Origin: a virus
Strand: one strand, 5' to 3'
Virus record (IMG/VR): IMGVR_UViG_3300015189_000009
Coordinates: 1 to 37,801 of that record
DNA length: 37,801 bases
Below the pieces are notes generated by a model. It saw only the letters and a list, made by a program, of their open reading frames with translations. It made no database searches and was not told the origin of the DNA. Numbering within the stretch: the stretch's first letter is position 1; each line of letters starts with the position of its first letter. The position numbers and the translations under genes were made by a program. Shown piece after piece: positions 1-8,570 of the stretch.

Positions 1-11
1 GTATTCGTGCC
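1..11. repeat. 11-base terminal overlap with the window end
   Basis: Bases 1-11 (GTATTCGTGCC) are identical to bases 37791-37801. Joining the ends at this overlap keeps the tape measure reading frame open across the junction, so the record most likely represents a closed circle, or a circularly permuted genome, of about 37,790 bp. The overlap may be an assembly residue rather than a biological repeat. Confidence 0.85.
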
Positions 12-443
12 GGTGTAGAAGGTGGCTGGAAGGTTATCTCAGACAAGGTTCGCGAAGGTGTCAACTGGATGATTGGAAAGCTAAACGGCTTTGTAAACGG
101 TATCAACAACCTATTCAAATCGATCAACGACAAGGGCGCAGCGCTGGGGATTCGTGTTGACTTTAAACTAGGCAATATCCCCTATCTAGCAGAAGGTGGC
201 GTTGTGAACTCCCCAACATTAGCAATGATTGGTGAAGCCGGTAAAGAAGCTGTAGTACCTTTGGAGAATAATACCGAGTGGATAAAGCCAATTATTGACG
301 AATTAAGACAAAGTGGCGGTGGTGGCCGTATGGATAAACAGCCTATTGTGGTCAAGATCGGCGAAAGAACTATTTACGAAGGAGTAATTGACTATATTAA
401 TGATGTAGCTACTCAGAGTAGCGAAATAGCAATAAACCTATAA
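3..443 (+). CDS. Tape measure protein, C-terminal part (continues from window end)
   Basis: This is the last part of the tail tape measure protein, which sets tail length and is ejected with the DNA. The frame is open from base 3 with no start codon needed, because it continues the gene that begins at 35264 and runs off the other end. The C-terminal signature AEGGVVNSPTLAMIGEAG followed by KEAVVPLE is typical of tape measure proteins of phages of Gram-positive bacteria. The segment contributes 143 residues beyond the 11-base overlap, for a total of about 989. A Met at base 69 is internal, not the real start. The distal tail gene follows 3 bases after the stop, as usual for a siphovirus tail module. 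Confidence 0.93.
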   Translation: MRAGVEGGWKVISDKVREGVNWMIGKLNGFVNGINNLFKSINDKGAALGIRVDFKLGNIPYLAEGGVVNSPTLAMIGEAGKEAVVPLENNTEWIKPIIDELRQSGGGGRMDKQPIVVKIGERTIYEGVIDYINDVATQSSEIAINL

Positions 444-446
444 ATT

Positions 447-818
447 ATGGCAATACCATACTTACTAAAAATAAACGGTCAGGATATAAATAAAATCGCG
501 TCATATAAAGTTGAGCGGAATAAGCTTTGGAAGGACGCTAATCGCAATATGCGCGGAGAGCTTAAGACTACCAAAATTGGAGTATTCCCAAAGATCCTAC
601 TAAAAATCAACCCTACTACTGAAGATGAATATTCCGACCTTATCGCGTTACTAGATCTAGACTCATTCAATGTTGCTTGGTATGACGCAGGTAGCAAAGG
701 AATCAAAACAGGAGTTTACTACGCTAGCGATTTTGGGGCCAATATCATGAGCCTACACAAAGGCGGTATGCACGAGGCATTTGAGGTCAACCTTATTCCT
801 TACACACGCCTATCATGA
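447..818 (+). CDS. Distal tail-type protein (DUF6711-like)
   Basis: A 123-residue protein directly after the tape measure gene, the normal position of the distal tail (Dit) protein that joins the tail tube to the tip. The N-terminus (PYLLKINGQDINKIASYKVE) and the remainder resemble the small phage tail proteins grouped as DUF6711: a short β-strand start, a central conserved stretch on measured displacement, and a C-terminal strand ending in VNLIPY. There is no galectin-like C-terminal extension, so it corresponds to a short Dit. Its stop overlaps the next start by 4 bases (ATGA), which suggests translational coupling. The family assignment is from memory of the pattern; position and size support it. 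Confidence 0.7.
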   Translation: MAIPYLLKINGQDINKIASYKVERNKLWKDANRNMRGELKTTKIGVFPKILLKINPTTEDEYSDLIALLDLDSFNVAWYDAGSKGIKTGVYYASDFGANIMSLHKGGMHEAFEVNLIPYTRLS

Positions 819-1813
819 TAGAAACATCACCCGAATTCAAAACTGCAGTACGTGGCTACGCTAAGCAGATAAATTTCATTATCACCGACGGTACTGACGA
901 AATCACCTCAGATGACGATATTAAGTCCGTAGAGATAAGCGAGATAGGCAATATCTGTAAAACCTTAATGAGAATGGCCACTATTGAGTATTTTGGAGAT
1001 CACAGCTACCTAGACAAATACGTGCAATTATCATTCGGTCTTGGAATACCAGAAGCTGTAAACCTTGGGTCGGTAACTATCAGTACAATTACATCTATTC
1101 TGACATTAACTAGTCATGGTCTAATCACCGGCGAGGAATTAAGCCTCACTACAACGGGCGCATTCCCTAACGAAATAGAGTCAGGTACGCACTATTACGC
1201 AATTGTTATCGACGAAAATACTTTCTACTTAGCTGATAGCTACCAGAACGCAATGAGCAATATGCCGTTAACCTTAACCGGTAGTAGTACTGGCACAAAC
1301 ACGCTATACCATTACCCACACGATAGCATAGGTTCAACCGAGTTCATTAGTTACGGCAGCTTTAAAGTTACTAATCAGAGGACTACAAAAGGGAGTGATG
1401 TAGTTACACTCACAGCTTACGACAAAATGGTTGAAGCTCTGCAAAAATATGACTTAGAACTATCTTACCCGATGTCTATGCTTGAATTTCTACAAGCGGT
1501 ATGTGATCGATTCGGTTGGACATTGGCAACTACAAGCTTTCCTAATAATGATTTAGTAATAACGGCTGAACTATTCTCAAATCTAAACTTACCATTTCGG
1601 GACATCCTAGATCAGGTAGCCGAGGCTTCCGGGTCAATAATTCGATTTAATACAAGTGATGAACTAGTCGTAATACAGATTGGCGATACAGTGCTTGAAA
1701 CTCTAGACTCAGGTGATCTTAATAAATTAGACCTTGAGGAAATTTACGGTCCAGTTGCGGCGGTAATTCTAAGCCGTCAGCCTCAGGGCGACGATATTAT
1801 TCAATCAATCTAA
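815..1813 (+). CDS. Tail hub protein, N-terminal half (prophage tail endopeptidase-type)
   Basis: A 332-residue protein that resembles the N-terminal half of the tail-tip hub (Tal/gp44-like) of Gram-positive phages. Residues about 1-85 and 175-330 carry the family pattern, including LTAYDKMVEALQKYDLELSYP, a segment FLQAVCDRFGWTL, and YGPVAAVILSRQPQGDDI near the end. In usual hubs the chain continues after the SRQPQ motif into a second half; here it stops after seven more residues. The missing half is recognisable in the gene at 4374. Residues about 88-170 look like an inserted β-domain with TSHGLITGEELSLTTTGAFP, a pattern common in phage adhesins. Function as one half of a two-chain hub is inferred. 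Confidence 0.72.
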   Translation: MIETSPEFKTAVRGYAKQINFIITDGTDEITSDDDIKSVEISEIGNICKTLMRMATIEYFGDHSYLDKYVQLSFGLGIPEAVNLGSVTISTITSILTLTSHGLITGEELSLTTTGAFPNEIESGTHYYAIVIDENTFYLADSYQNAMSNMPLTLTGSSTGTNTLYHYPHDSIGSTEFISYGSFKVTNQRTTKGSDVVTLTAYDKMVEALQKYDLELSYPMSMLEFLQAVCDRFGWTLATTSFPNNDLVITAELFSNLNLPFRDILDQVAEASGSIIRFNTSDELVVIQIGDTVLETLDSGDLNKLDLEEIYGPVAAVILSRQPQGDDIIQSI

Positions 1814-1819
1814 ATAACT

Positions 1820-4129
1820 ATGGCTACAGACAAAAAAATCACACAATTAATCGAGACAGTAACCCTTAATCCAACCGACATTGTGCCTATCGTGCAATTA
1901 GGAGAGGATGACGCTCCTGACGTCACAAGGAAGGTTCCACTTTCTGAATTAGACGCTCGTTTCGGTCGAACTCCTGCAGACTCGGTGCTTGATGGTGAGG
2001 TCCCAGTATTTGATGGTGTAGACGGCGTACTGCTAAGAGGTAGTGGGCTTCAAATACTCGATGAACTCCTGCAGCAATTGGCTTTCGTTATCAACGGACA
2101 GGATGCTTACTCCGACTATAAATTTACTACTGAAGATATTACCCCAGGCGGTGACGGCCGAGTCCACTACGCTATATTTGGTGAGTCTGATAGCCAAGAT
2201 AAGGTTAAGCTAACCGAGAATGATATCTACGGCATTCACGGTATGATCCGACAAGTGCCAGGGTCACATATCGAGGGCTTTGTCGCAAAACCTAGTCCAA
2301 AATCATCCAACCCGAATTATAGAATAAACTCTTCCCCTCAGGGAATGATGAAGATCGAACTTGGTAATGGTTTCGACGAAACAGATGTTTACTTCTCCCG
2401 CGTTGCTAAATCTCTAGCCGCAATAATGATCAATAAGGATAGCGACATTAAAGATATGCCGTTACTTGCGGATTTTGATAATGTAATGCTCAAGAACCCA
2501 TACTCTCTAGGTGATCTTACAGTTATTGGACTCGTAGCAGGAGATAAAGTAAGCAGTACTTGGACCGGAAACGACTCTACAGGTTCGGACTTAATAACTA
2601 ATGGCGACTTCGCAACAGGTGGAACGTGGACACTGGGAACCGGCTGGGCAATAAGTGCGGGCAAAGCGACACACACAACTAAGCAGGGTAGCGTAAGCAA
2701 TGGAGCAAATCTTTATCAGGATGTCACACTAACTGCAGGCTCAGTGTATGAGTTCAAAGTGACCGTCAGCGGAATGGCAAAGGGATCATTAGAACTCGGG
2801 CTAGGAACTAGTAAGGCCGAGATTATTCGATCGGACGGTACTTACACCAAGTACATCACAGCAACTAGCGGTGGAAGTGCTCAGGCGATTCTTAAAGCAA
2901 GCTACAAATTTGATGGTAGTGTTGATGATGTCTCACTTAAAGAATGTGCTAACTGGCATAAGAGTAATCACTTATTTAATGGGTTCGTACACAATCCCGT
3001 TTCTGGTAGCGTAGTCGTACTTGAGAACGCATCCAGCACAGTATCTGCCGAGACATACCTCCTATATTTTACGGTTGGTTCAACTCTAGACGATGCGACC
3101 CTTGTAGGTAGTATCACCCCATCTATTGGCGGCACAAACGGCACAGTAATTACTGCTAAGGGTACTTATAAACAGGTGATTACTGCAGCGAATACTAATA
3201 ATTTGAAATTTACTCCAAGTAGCGGTTTTAACGGATTTATTCAAAGCATATCGATGCGAAAAGTTACCAATGGTAACGTATACGCAGATAATATCAGGGC
3301 ACGAACTGCCGATGGGCTTCGTTTAAGTCGTATGGACGGGCAAGGTGGATTATTCTTAGACAATAACGGACGAATTGGTTATGGAACTGATACTCCGAGT
3401 GTTAACGTAGACTTCTACAGCAATAATACTAGCACCACACCTTTCCAAAGTATTGAGCAGGACGGCAACGGGGATGCGGTATATCGATTACTATTGACTG
3501 CGACTAGAGCTTATTCATTTGGTATCGACAACTCAGCAACCGGTGATCCTTACCGCATATCAGCATCTTCCGGAGGATTATCAGATGCTAACTACATATA
3601 CGAACTAACCGCCGCCGGTTTAGCTACTAACCTAGCTCACCGAACGTTGATTACGGATCGAGCAACTCCGAGTTATGCGCGCACAGGCGGGGTATTATTC
3701 TCAAATATTACACCGGTTGGAAATGTTGGTACCGGTGAGGATGACTTGATGCAGTCCAGTATTGCAGCAAATATCCTAAGTGCCGACGGTCAAGCCCTAG
3801 AGATAGAGGCCGCAGGTACGTTCGCAGCAAACGCCAATAATAAGCGTCTTAAACTATACCATGGCAGTACAACGTTGATTGATAGTACAGCACTTGCACT
3901 TAATGGGGGTGACTGGCATCTATCTTGCAAAATCGTTCGCACAGGTAGTAGCAATCAAGTAGTAGTGACCACGTTAAGAAGCTCAAACGCTTTACTTGTT
4001 AGCATGGTGAAAGTCACTGCAGCAACTGAGGACCTGACAGCCGCACACACTCTTAAGTTGACGTTCGCAGGTACTGCAGATAATGACGGCATTTGTTCAA
4101 TGTTACATATCAAATGGCTTCCAGCCTAA
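1820..4129 (+). CDS. Tail fibre / receptor-binding protein with carbohydrate-binding-like domains
   Basis: A 769-residue adhesin-type protein. The N-terminus (ATDKKITQLIETVTLNPTDI followed by VPIVQL) is the attachment motif seen at the start of many phage fibres. Residues about 255-370 (LITNGDFATGGTWTLGTGW onward) resemble a CBM4_9-type jelly-roll carbohydrate-binding module, and a second similar block follows at about 375-480. Around 510 there is a GRIGYGTDTPSVNVDF stretch of the kind found in fibre shafts, and the last 160 residues (GTFAANANNKRLKLYHGST) match a common fibre tip domain. It lies between the two halves of the hub. It probably recognises cell-surface glycans; the target is unknown. 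Confidence 0.75.
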   Translation: MATDKKITQLIETVTLNPTDIVPIVQLGEDDAPDVTRKVPLSELDARFGRTPADSVLDGEVPVFDGVDGVLLRGSGLQILDELLQQLAFVINGQDAYSDYKFTTEDITPGGDGRVHYAIFGESDSQDKVKLTENDIYGIHGMIRQVPGSHIEGFVAKPSPKSSNPNYRINSSPQGMMKIELGNGFDETDVYFSRVAKSLAAIMINKDSDIKDMPLLADFDNVMLKNPYSLGDLTVIGLVAGDKVSSTWTGNDSTGSDLITNGDFATGGTWTLGTGWAISAGKATHTTKQGSVSNGANLYQDVTLTAGSVYEFKVTVSGMAKGSLELGLGTSKAEIIRSDGTYTKYITATSGGSAQAILKASYKFDGSVDDVSLKECANWHKSNHLFNGFVHNPVSGSVVVLENASSTVSAETYLLYFTVGSTLDDATLVGSITPSIGGTNGTVITAKGTYKQVITAANTNNLKFTPSSGFNGFIQSISMRKVTNGNVYADNIRARTADGLRLSRMDGQGGLFLDNNGRIGYGTDTPSVNVDFYSNNTSTTPFQSIEQDGNGDAVYRLLLTATRAYSFGIDNSATGDPYRISASSGGLSDANYIYELTAAGLATNLAHRTLITDRATPSYARTGGVLFSNITPVGNVGTGEDDLMQSSIAANILSADGQALEIEAAGTFAANANNKRLKLYHGSTTLIDSTALALNGGDWHLSCKIVRTGSSNQVVVTTLRSSNALLVSMVKVTAATEDLTAAHTLKLTFAGTADNDGICSMLHIKWLPA

Positions 4130-4154
4130 TTAATTTATTATTACTAACCTAGTT

Positions 4155-4373
4155 ATGAAAACAGACATGAATATCGAGGGGATGAGCTTGGTGGACCTTA
4201 AAGCATTATCTTTTGACATCACTCAAGAAACGATGCACTTAACCGATTTAGGGCGCAAGGTAATCGCTAGAATTGTAGCTATGCAGATGCAGGAGAAAGC
4301 GGCTAAAGCTAAACAATCCGAAGCGCTTGAAGAACTCTCAGATGTAATTAACACTGAACAAAATCAAGGTTAA
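4155..4373 (+). CDS. Small helical protein next to tail fibre
   Basis: A 72-residue, largely α-helical protein with the pattern MSLVDLKALSFDITQETMHL followed by an amphipathic helix rich in Gln, Glu and Lys. Similar short helical proteins with an L-K-A-L-x-x-D-x core often sit beside phage fibre genes, where a chaperone or spacer role is suspected but not shown. Its stop codon is immediately followed by the ATG of the next gene. It is preceded by TAACCTAG upstream of the start, a context repeated before two other genes in the window. Function not established. Confidence 0.6.
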   Translation: MKTDMNIEGMSLVDLKALSFDITQETMHLTDLGRKVIARIVAMQMQEKAAKAKQSEALEELSDVINTEQNQG

Positions 4374-5747
4374 ATGGAAAAATCATATCTACTACAAGCT
4401 GAAGGGGGAAAGTTGCTCCAAGAGGACGGTGGTGGATTGTTATTGGAGCAATCGACTGTAGAGATTAAGATCGTAAACAACCAGTTCGTTGACGCCAATA
4501 GAGAAACCTACATAACGCCAATATTCGAGACTCTAGAGGGGCTTACCTTCTATCCTTTTGAGGCCGAAACTACTGGATTTGGTTACTTTGAGATTGGCGA
4601 TAGAGTAGTTGTTCAGGACCCGGCAGGAAACCCATTCGAGGTAGTAATCCTCTCGATCAATATGAAGTTTGACGGTGGCTTCAGGGAAGTAATTAAGGCA
4701 GCTATACCACCTCAAACAGAAAGTAATTACGCTTTGGGTGGAGTGCTGGGGCGCAGAATTACCAAGACAGAAATTAATGTTGATAAGCAAAATGGCAGAA
4801 TCGACTTGATAAACCAGACATTGCAAGAGGACTACCTTACTTCCGAGCAGACTACCGCACAGATCTCACTCGCTAACGAGTCGATAATTTCTTCCGTAGA
4901 GACAGTAACTAGCCAGGTAAATAATGCCGTGCTTCAGGGAGAGCAGAACGCAGACGCGATCACCACGATCCAATCCGATATTACACAAATAGAGCAGACT
5001 TCCGACCAAATCAATTTGAAAGTTGAGCGTACGGGTGGTGTGAACCTATTCAAGAATTCAACGGGTTTAAAAGGTAATGTGGTTGAGTGGCAAGAGTACT
5101 TAGATAACATCCTTATTGACTCAAGAAATAACGCAACGATCGATCAAAGTACCGAGGTTTCACAGAATTCAGAAAGTGGATCAGCTTTGGTAATCAATGA
5201 TCAATTTATAGAGCAGACTTTTAATTCAATCGTCGGGAATGTCTATACCTTCTATTGTCGATACAAAAGTGTAGGCGAAACCCGCCTAAATATCACCGGC
5301 GTCGATAGTGTGGTGATAATGCCTGAAAGTGCGGAATGGGCAGTATTCAAATATCAATTTACTGCAACCGATGTAACGACCACGGTTAGAATCGAAAATC
5401 TAAGTGATTGCACAGCGTACTTGTCCGACCTTGTGACTAAGATTGGCGAAGTCAGCGGTTGGGTCCAGGCACCAAATGAAGTCTATGGGTCAAATTTCAG
5501 TTTCGACAAAGATGGATTTAGGGTCAGATCACTAACTAGTAGTTTTGAATCCTTACTTGATAATGAGAAGCTGCAGGTAAAAGATACGGCCTCAAATAAG
5601 GTAGTAATGTTGGTATCTAAGGATTCAGGCAAGATCACAAAGTTAATAGTGCAAGAAGAACTGACGATTCAACGTTACGAAAACTCGGAAGCAAGTACCC
5701 GCGTAATCCCTACTGAGACTGGCTCAATGATAGTTATTAACGACTAA
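4374..5747 (+). CDS. Tail hub protein, C-terminal half with repetitive leader
   Basis: A 457-residue protein. Residues 1-25 are a glycine/leucine repeat (LLQAEGGKLLQEDGGGLLLE), a motif found in phage fibre and tip proteins. From about residue 28 the chain matches the second half of the hub family: IVNNQFVDANRETYITPIFE, then a FYPFEAETTGFGYFEIGDRV segment, DGGFREVIKAAIP, and RRITKTEINVDKQNGRIDLI, leading into a coiled region. In related phages these segments continue one chain from the SRQPQ motif, so this is the partner of the gene at 815. The C-terminal 250 residues look like β-rich baseplate sequence with another carbohydrate-module-like block at about 220-365. It probably assembles with the N-terminal half at the tail tip. 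Confidence 0.72.
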   Translation: MEKSYLLQAEGGKLLQEDGGGLLLEQSTVEIKIVNNQFVDANRETYITPIFETLEGLTFYPFEAETTGFGYFEIGDRVVVQDPAGNPFEVVILSINMKFDGGFREVIKAAIPPQTESNYALGGVLGRRITKTEINVDKQNGRIDLINQTLQEDYLTSEQTTAQISLANESIISSVETVTSQVNNAVLQGEQNADAITTIQSDITQIEQTSDQINLKVERTGGVNLFKNSTGLKGNVVEWQEYLDNILIDSRNNATIDQSTEVSQNSESGSALVINDQFIEQTFNSIVGNVYTFYCRYKSVGETRLNITGVDSVVIMPESAEWAVFKYQFTATDVTTTVRIENLSDCTAYLSDLVTKIGEVSGWVQAPNEVYGSNFSFDKDGFRVRSLTSSFESLLDNEKLQVKDTASNKVVMLVSKDSGKITKLIVQEELTIQRYENSEASTRVIPTETGSMIVIND

Positions 5748-5752
5748 ATATA

Positions 5753-7486
5753 ATGGCAAGAATAGACGGCGTTTTCACAGGTGCGAATCAACAATACAAT
5801 AAACCTTATCTGGAATACGATATTGTCCAGAATCTTGTGGATAACTATAGCGACATCACTGCTCGGTTATATTTTACCAAGACTCCCGTTACTGGGCGCG
5901 CCTCGTTTAACTTGAATACTAGCGTTGATGCTCACCAATGTAATTCCAACATTAACAACAATCAGAGCCAGGGTCCTTTCCCTTTTGACCTTAGAAGCAC
6001 TAATCTAGCGTTAATAAGAACAAGAACGCTGAGGGTGGATCATAACGTAGACGGCACTAAGACTAGTTGTTATATCGGTTTTAACGGAAGTACATTGACT
6101 AGTCTGGGCAACTACAATTTTGGACAAACAGTTACCTTACCTGCTATCCCTAGAGAAGCGACAATCACCAATCCCAACTTAAGTTTTGTAGTTGGTGAAG
6201 CCATTTCGCTTGCTATAAGCAATCCTGGGAATATGTACGTTAGAGCACTACTTTACGTTAATAGTGTTCTTATCAAAACCGTAGATCTAGATAGAGTAGT
6301 CTCCGCAAATATTGTTTTGGAACCCGCAGAAATGAACGCTATCTATGAGCAAATGCCAAACGCCCTATCTATGCCTATGTTTATCCGATTAAAGAGTTAC
6401 CAAAACTCTGCCTATTCGATTGTGATTGGCAGTGATAAAGATAAAGCCGGTACTGTTTATATTGATAGCTACATTAATACCCCGACATTTACGACATTCA
6501 CAATTGAGAATATAAGCAAGTTAGTACGTGTTACGGATAAATACGGTAATAATCTCCTAGAGAGTTACACAGACATACTGCTAGGTGCTAGTAGCCGCAT
6601 AATAAAGGGGTACTCTAAGATCAGAGCTACTATCTCGGTTGCTAATAAGGCCATCGCGAAGAACTTTGCAACTATGAATCGTTACCGATTTGTCGCTGGC
6701 AATAAGCAATCGGAATCAGCTTTCAGTGATGACGAAGATGTAATCATTGAGCTTGATAATGTAGATGTTGCTACTAATTCAGTATCAGCGCTTGATAGCA
6801 GAAGTCTAGCAACTACAGCGACTGGCTTATTTAATCTAATGGCAGAATACACACCAATTTCACTATTCAATTTAGTAGTCTCTAGAGCAAATAGCGTAGA
6901 TGCACTGACAACTCTAGAATTCTCTGGACTATTTTGGAATAAATACTTTTCATCCGGTACCACAAGCAACCCCGGCAGCGGAGTATTGAATACACTTAAA
7001 GTCGAGTATCGTTTTAAGGAAACATTAACTCCTTGGGGTAGCCAACCGTGGGCCGAAATCACTCCTTCAGTTGATTCTGAGGGTGTAGTGACGTTTAGCG
7101 ATACGGTAGATGGGGACCTAGGTATTACTGGCTTCGATGTTGATAAGTCGTTTAATATTGAAGTCCGTGCTTACGATAAATTATCAGCTACGATAATCGA
7201 GGGTCTGCTAGATGTCGGTACGCCTCTTATCGATCAAACTAAAAACGCAATAGGCATTAAGGGCAAAGTCGATTTAGATGATACCTCTGTGCTACAAATA
7301 GACGGGGGTGTTACTTTGCGACAAGCAGATACACCTTCAGACCCGAACGCTGATAGCGAGGCTAAACTATACATCAAAGGCAGTAAAGTAATACTCCAAT
7401 ATAACGATGGCGGTACCGTTCGATATAAATATATCGACATGGCCGGCACTGGCGACGTTTGGATTCACACCACCACAGCACCGTAA
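5753..7486 (+). CDS. Minor tail / tip fibre protein (DUF859-like)
   Basis: A 577-residue β-rich protein at the end of the tail module. The organisation resembles the DUF859 family of siphophage tail-tip proteins from streptococcal and related phages: an N-terminal β-sandwich (PYLEYDIVQNLVDNYSDITA), a central immunoglobulin-like region (LPAIPREATI), and a C-terminal strand region with GNAIGIKGKVDLDDTSV-type sequence (NAIGIKGKVDLDD). The chain ends in WIHTTTAP, a short terminal motif often seen in trimeric fibres. Start ATG lies 3 bases after the previous stop. It is likely a structural or receptor-contact component; enzymatic motifs are not visible. Confidence 0.7.
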   Translation: MARIDGVFTGANQQYNKPYLEYDIVQNLVDNYSDITARLYFTKTPVTGRASFNLNTSVDAHQCNSNINNNQSQGPFPFDLRSTNLALIRTRTLRVDHNVDGTKTSCYIGFNGSTLTSLGNYNFGQTVTLPAIPREATITNPNLSFVVGEAISLAISNPGNMYVRALLYVNSVLIKTVDLDRVVSANIVLEPAEMNAIYEQMPNALSMPMFIRLKSYQNSAYSIVIGSDKDKAGTVYIDSYINTPTFTTFTIENISKLVRVTDKYGNNLLESYTDILLGASSRIIKGYSKIRATISVANKAIAKNFATMNRYRFVAGNKQSESAFSDDEDVIIELDNVDVATNSVSALDSRSLATTATGLFNLMAEYTPISLFNLVVSRANSVDALTTLEFSGLFWNKYFSSGTTSNPGSGVLNTLKVEYRFKETLTPWGSQPWAEITPSVDSEGVVTFSDTVDGDLGITGFDVDKSFNIEVRAYDKLSATIIEGLLDVGTPLIDQTKNAIGIKGKVDLDDTSVLQIDGGVTLRQADTPSDPNADSEAKLYIKGSKVILQYNDGGTVRYKYIDMAGTGDVWIHTTTAP

Positions 7487-7493
7487 AAATTAA

Positions 7494-7534
7494 TAGTTGC
7501 AGCTGCAACTATCTGGTAAGATATAGGAGAATAA
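7494..7534 (+). promoter_or_regulatory. Palindromic late-type control site 1 with -10 box and RBS
   Basis: A perfect 16-bp palindrome AGTTGCAGCTGCAACT occupies 7495-7510. TAGTTG (7494-7499), 17 bases of spacer and TAAGAT (7517-7522) form a plausible promoter in which the palindrome covers the -35 region. A good ribosome-binding site AGGAG (7525-7529) stands 5 bases before the ATG at 7535. The same GTTGC-N4-GCAAC element occurs at 21380, 25622 and 30946. An activator or repressor of late transcription binding here is inferred. Confidence 0.6.
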
Positions 7535-7723
7535 ATGTCGAACGAAATCTTGAAAGTTCAAGAATATATGACAAAGGCGCAGGGGAAGAGACTAACCAGG
7601 CTGAGACAATACAATCTCCTAGCCCTGGAAGTACTTATAATGATAGCTTGTGCCTTCGGAATTCTCTACTGGATCACCTTGCTCGCATATTTATTCGGAA
7701 TTCAATTACCAGTGATTATATGA
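7535..7723 (+). CDS. Small membrane protein, candidate holin
   Basis: A 62-residue protein with a polar, basic N-terminus (about residues 1-25) and a strongly hydrophobic second half (LLALEVLIMIACAFGILYW, then ITLLAYLFGIQLPVII), enough for one long or two short membrane segments. It opens the gene group that leads to the lysin and has the clearest Shine-Dalgarno sequence in the region. Size, membrane content and position fit a holin, but holins have no conserved sequence motif and the resolvase gene between it and the lysin is unusual. Its TGA overlaps the next ATG. Confidence 0.55.
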   Translation: MSNEILKVQEYMTKAQGKRLTRLRQYNLLALEVLIMIACAFGILYWITLLAYLFGIQLPVII

Positions 7724-8118
7724 AGCAGAAGATTACTATCGAATACTCGGGCAGACTGCCATCCGTTAACCACATGTACGGGCGTAACCCGTGGGGATCT
7801 ACTTACCTAAAAGAGGAAGCAAAGGCTTTAAAACGCTATGTCGCAGCCTCACTACCATTCAATGAACGATTGGAACTAGATAGAGAAATAGGCTACAAGT
7901 TGCAAATTAGAGCTAACTGGTATAACGCCAAAAACTCAAAGACTAGAATCAAGAAAAGAGATAGCAATAACCTTGTAAAGTTAATTATTGATGCTTGCTG
8001 TGAGGCAATAGGCATCGATGACAGTCAGATCTTCAACGAGTTCGTTCAGAAGGTCCAGGAGTCAGATTCGGCTAAAGAAGGTTTCAAAATTGAGCTATTT
8101 GAACTACCTAAATTTTAA
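7720..8118 (+). CDS. RusA-like Holliday junction resolvase
   Basis: A 132-residue protein resembling the RusA endonuclease family, which cuts four-way junctions as dimers during phage recombination or before packaging. The N-terminal SGRLPSVNHMYGRN and the core KKRDSNNLVKLIIDACCEAI followed by GIDDSQIFN match the family layout. In Escherichia coli RusA the catalytic set is D70, D72 and D91. Here the first and last are present (RD and DDSQ), but the middle position is Asn (RDSNN instead of xDxDN), so activity is uncertain. I chose the ATG overlapping the previous stop: a longer frame to 7459 has no family similarity and overlaps two genes. RusA near lysis genes is unusual but not unknown. Confidence 0.75.
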   Translation: MKQKITIEYSGRLPSVNHMYGRNPWGSTYLKEEAKALKRYVAASLPFNERLELDREIGYKLQIRANWYNAKNSKTRIKKRDSNNLVKLIIDACCEAIGIDDSQIFNEFVQKVQESDSAKEGFKIELFELPKF

Positions 8119-8132
8119 CTAAAACTGATATA

Positions 8133-8456
8133 ATGACAGATATAATCAACCCTCGTACTCTTACTAATGACACGCTCCAAAAAGTCGTTTTTTCCCGCCT
8201 GGCTACGTGGGCACTGTCAAACTATATTGGTAGGTTTTCTGTCTTTGTTCTTGCTTTTGCTGGTACCTTTTTTTCTGGATATATTCTTTCGGCTGCTACT
8301 CTGGTTCCAACTGTTAACACTACTACTGGGAGAGTTGCGGCATTAGAGGAAGTGGTACCCGAACTTATGACAAAGAAACAATTTGACGAATATAAAGAGG
8401 ATGAAAATAAATACTGGGAGAGGTTATTCCAAGGGCTAAATATAAATAAGCCCTAA
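8133..8456 (+). CDS. Single-pass membrane protein of the lysis region
   Basis: A 107-residue protein with one clear membrane segment at about residues 33-57 (RFSVFVLAFAGTFFSGYI) and a charged, coil-prone C-terminal half (TGRVAALEEVVPELMTKKQF). Between a candidate holin and the M23 lysin, it could be a second holin, an antiholin or a spanin-like accessory. No lipobox or signal-peptidase site is evident. The start at 8133 lies within a TATAATG string, so a -10 box there cannot serve this gene. The call rests on topology and position only. Confidence 0.55.
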   Translation: MTDIINPRTLTNDTLQKVVFSRLATWALSNYIGRFSVFVLAFAGTFFSGYILSAATLVPTVNTTTGRVAALEEVVPELMTKKQFDEYKEDENKYWERLFQGLNINKP

Positions 8457-8467
8457 ATAGTAAGTAG

Positions 8468-8570
8468 CTGATAACTTTGGTTATCAGTTGCCAACTGTTT
8501 GAGCACAGTTGAGCCGATAGTCTGCACGGCTGACAGGTGGCGGCAGTTTGTTAGAAATCGATAGTTCTAA
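8468..8570 (+). ncRNA. Non-coding segment with four consecutive hairpins
   Basis: The 148-base gap before the lysin holds four inverted repeats in a row. CTGATAAC/GTTATCAG (8468-8475, 8480-8487) has a 4-base loop. CAACTGT/ACAGTTG (8492-8498, 8505-8511) has a 6-base loop. AGCCG/CGGCT (8512-8516, 8527-8531) has a 10-base loop. TTAGAA/TTCTAA (8551-8556, 8565-8570) has an 8-base loop. All arms pair perfectly. No T-tract follows, so a simple terminator is unlikely. It may be a structured leader controlling lysin expression or a small RNA. I recognise no known family. Confidence 0.45.

Noticed and set aside
7459-7719. Upstream extension of the RusA frame to 7459
   Set aside because: It overlaps the fibre gene end and the whole small membrane protein gene, has no family similarity, and the ATG at 7720 overlaps the previous stop in the usual way.
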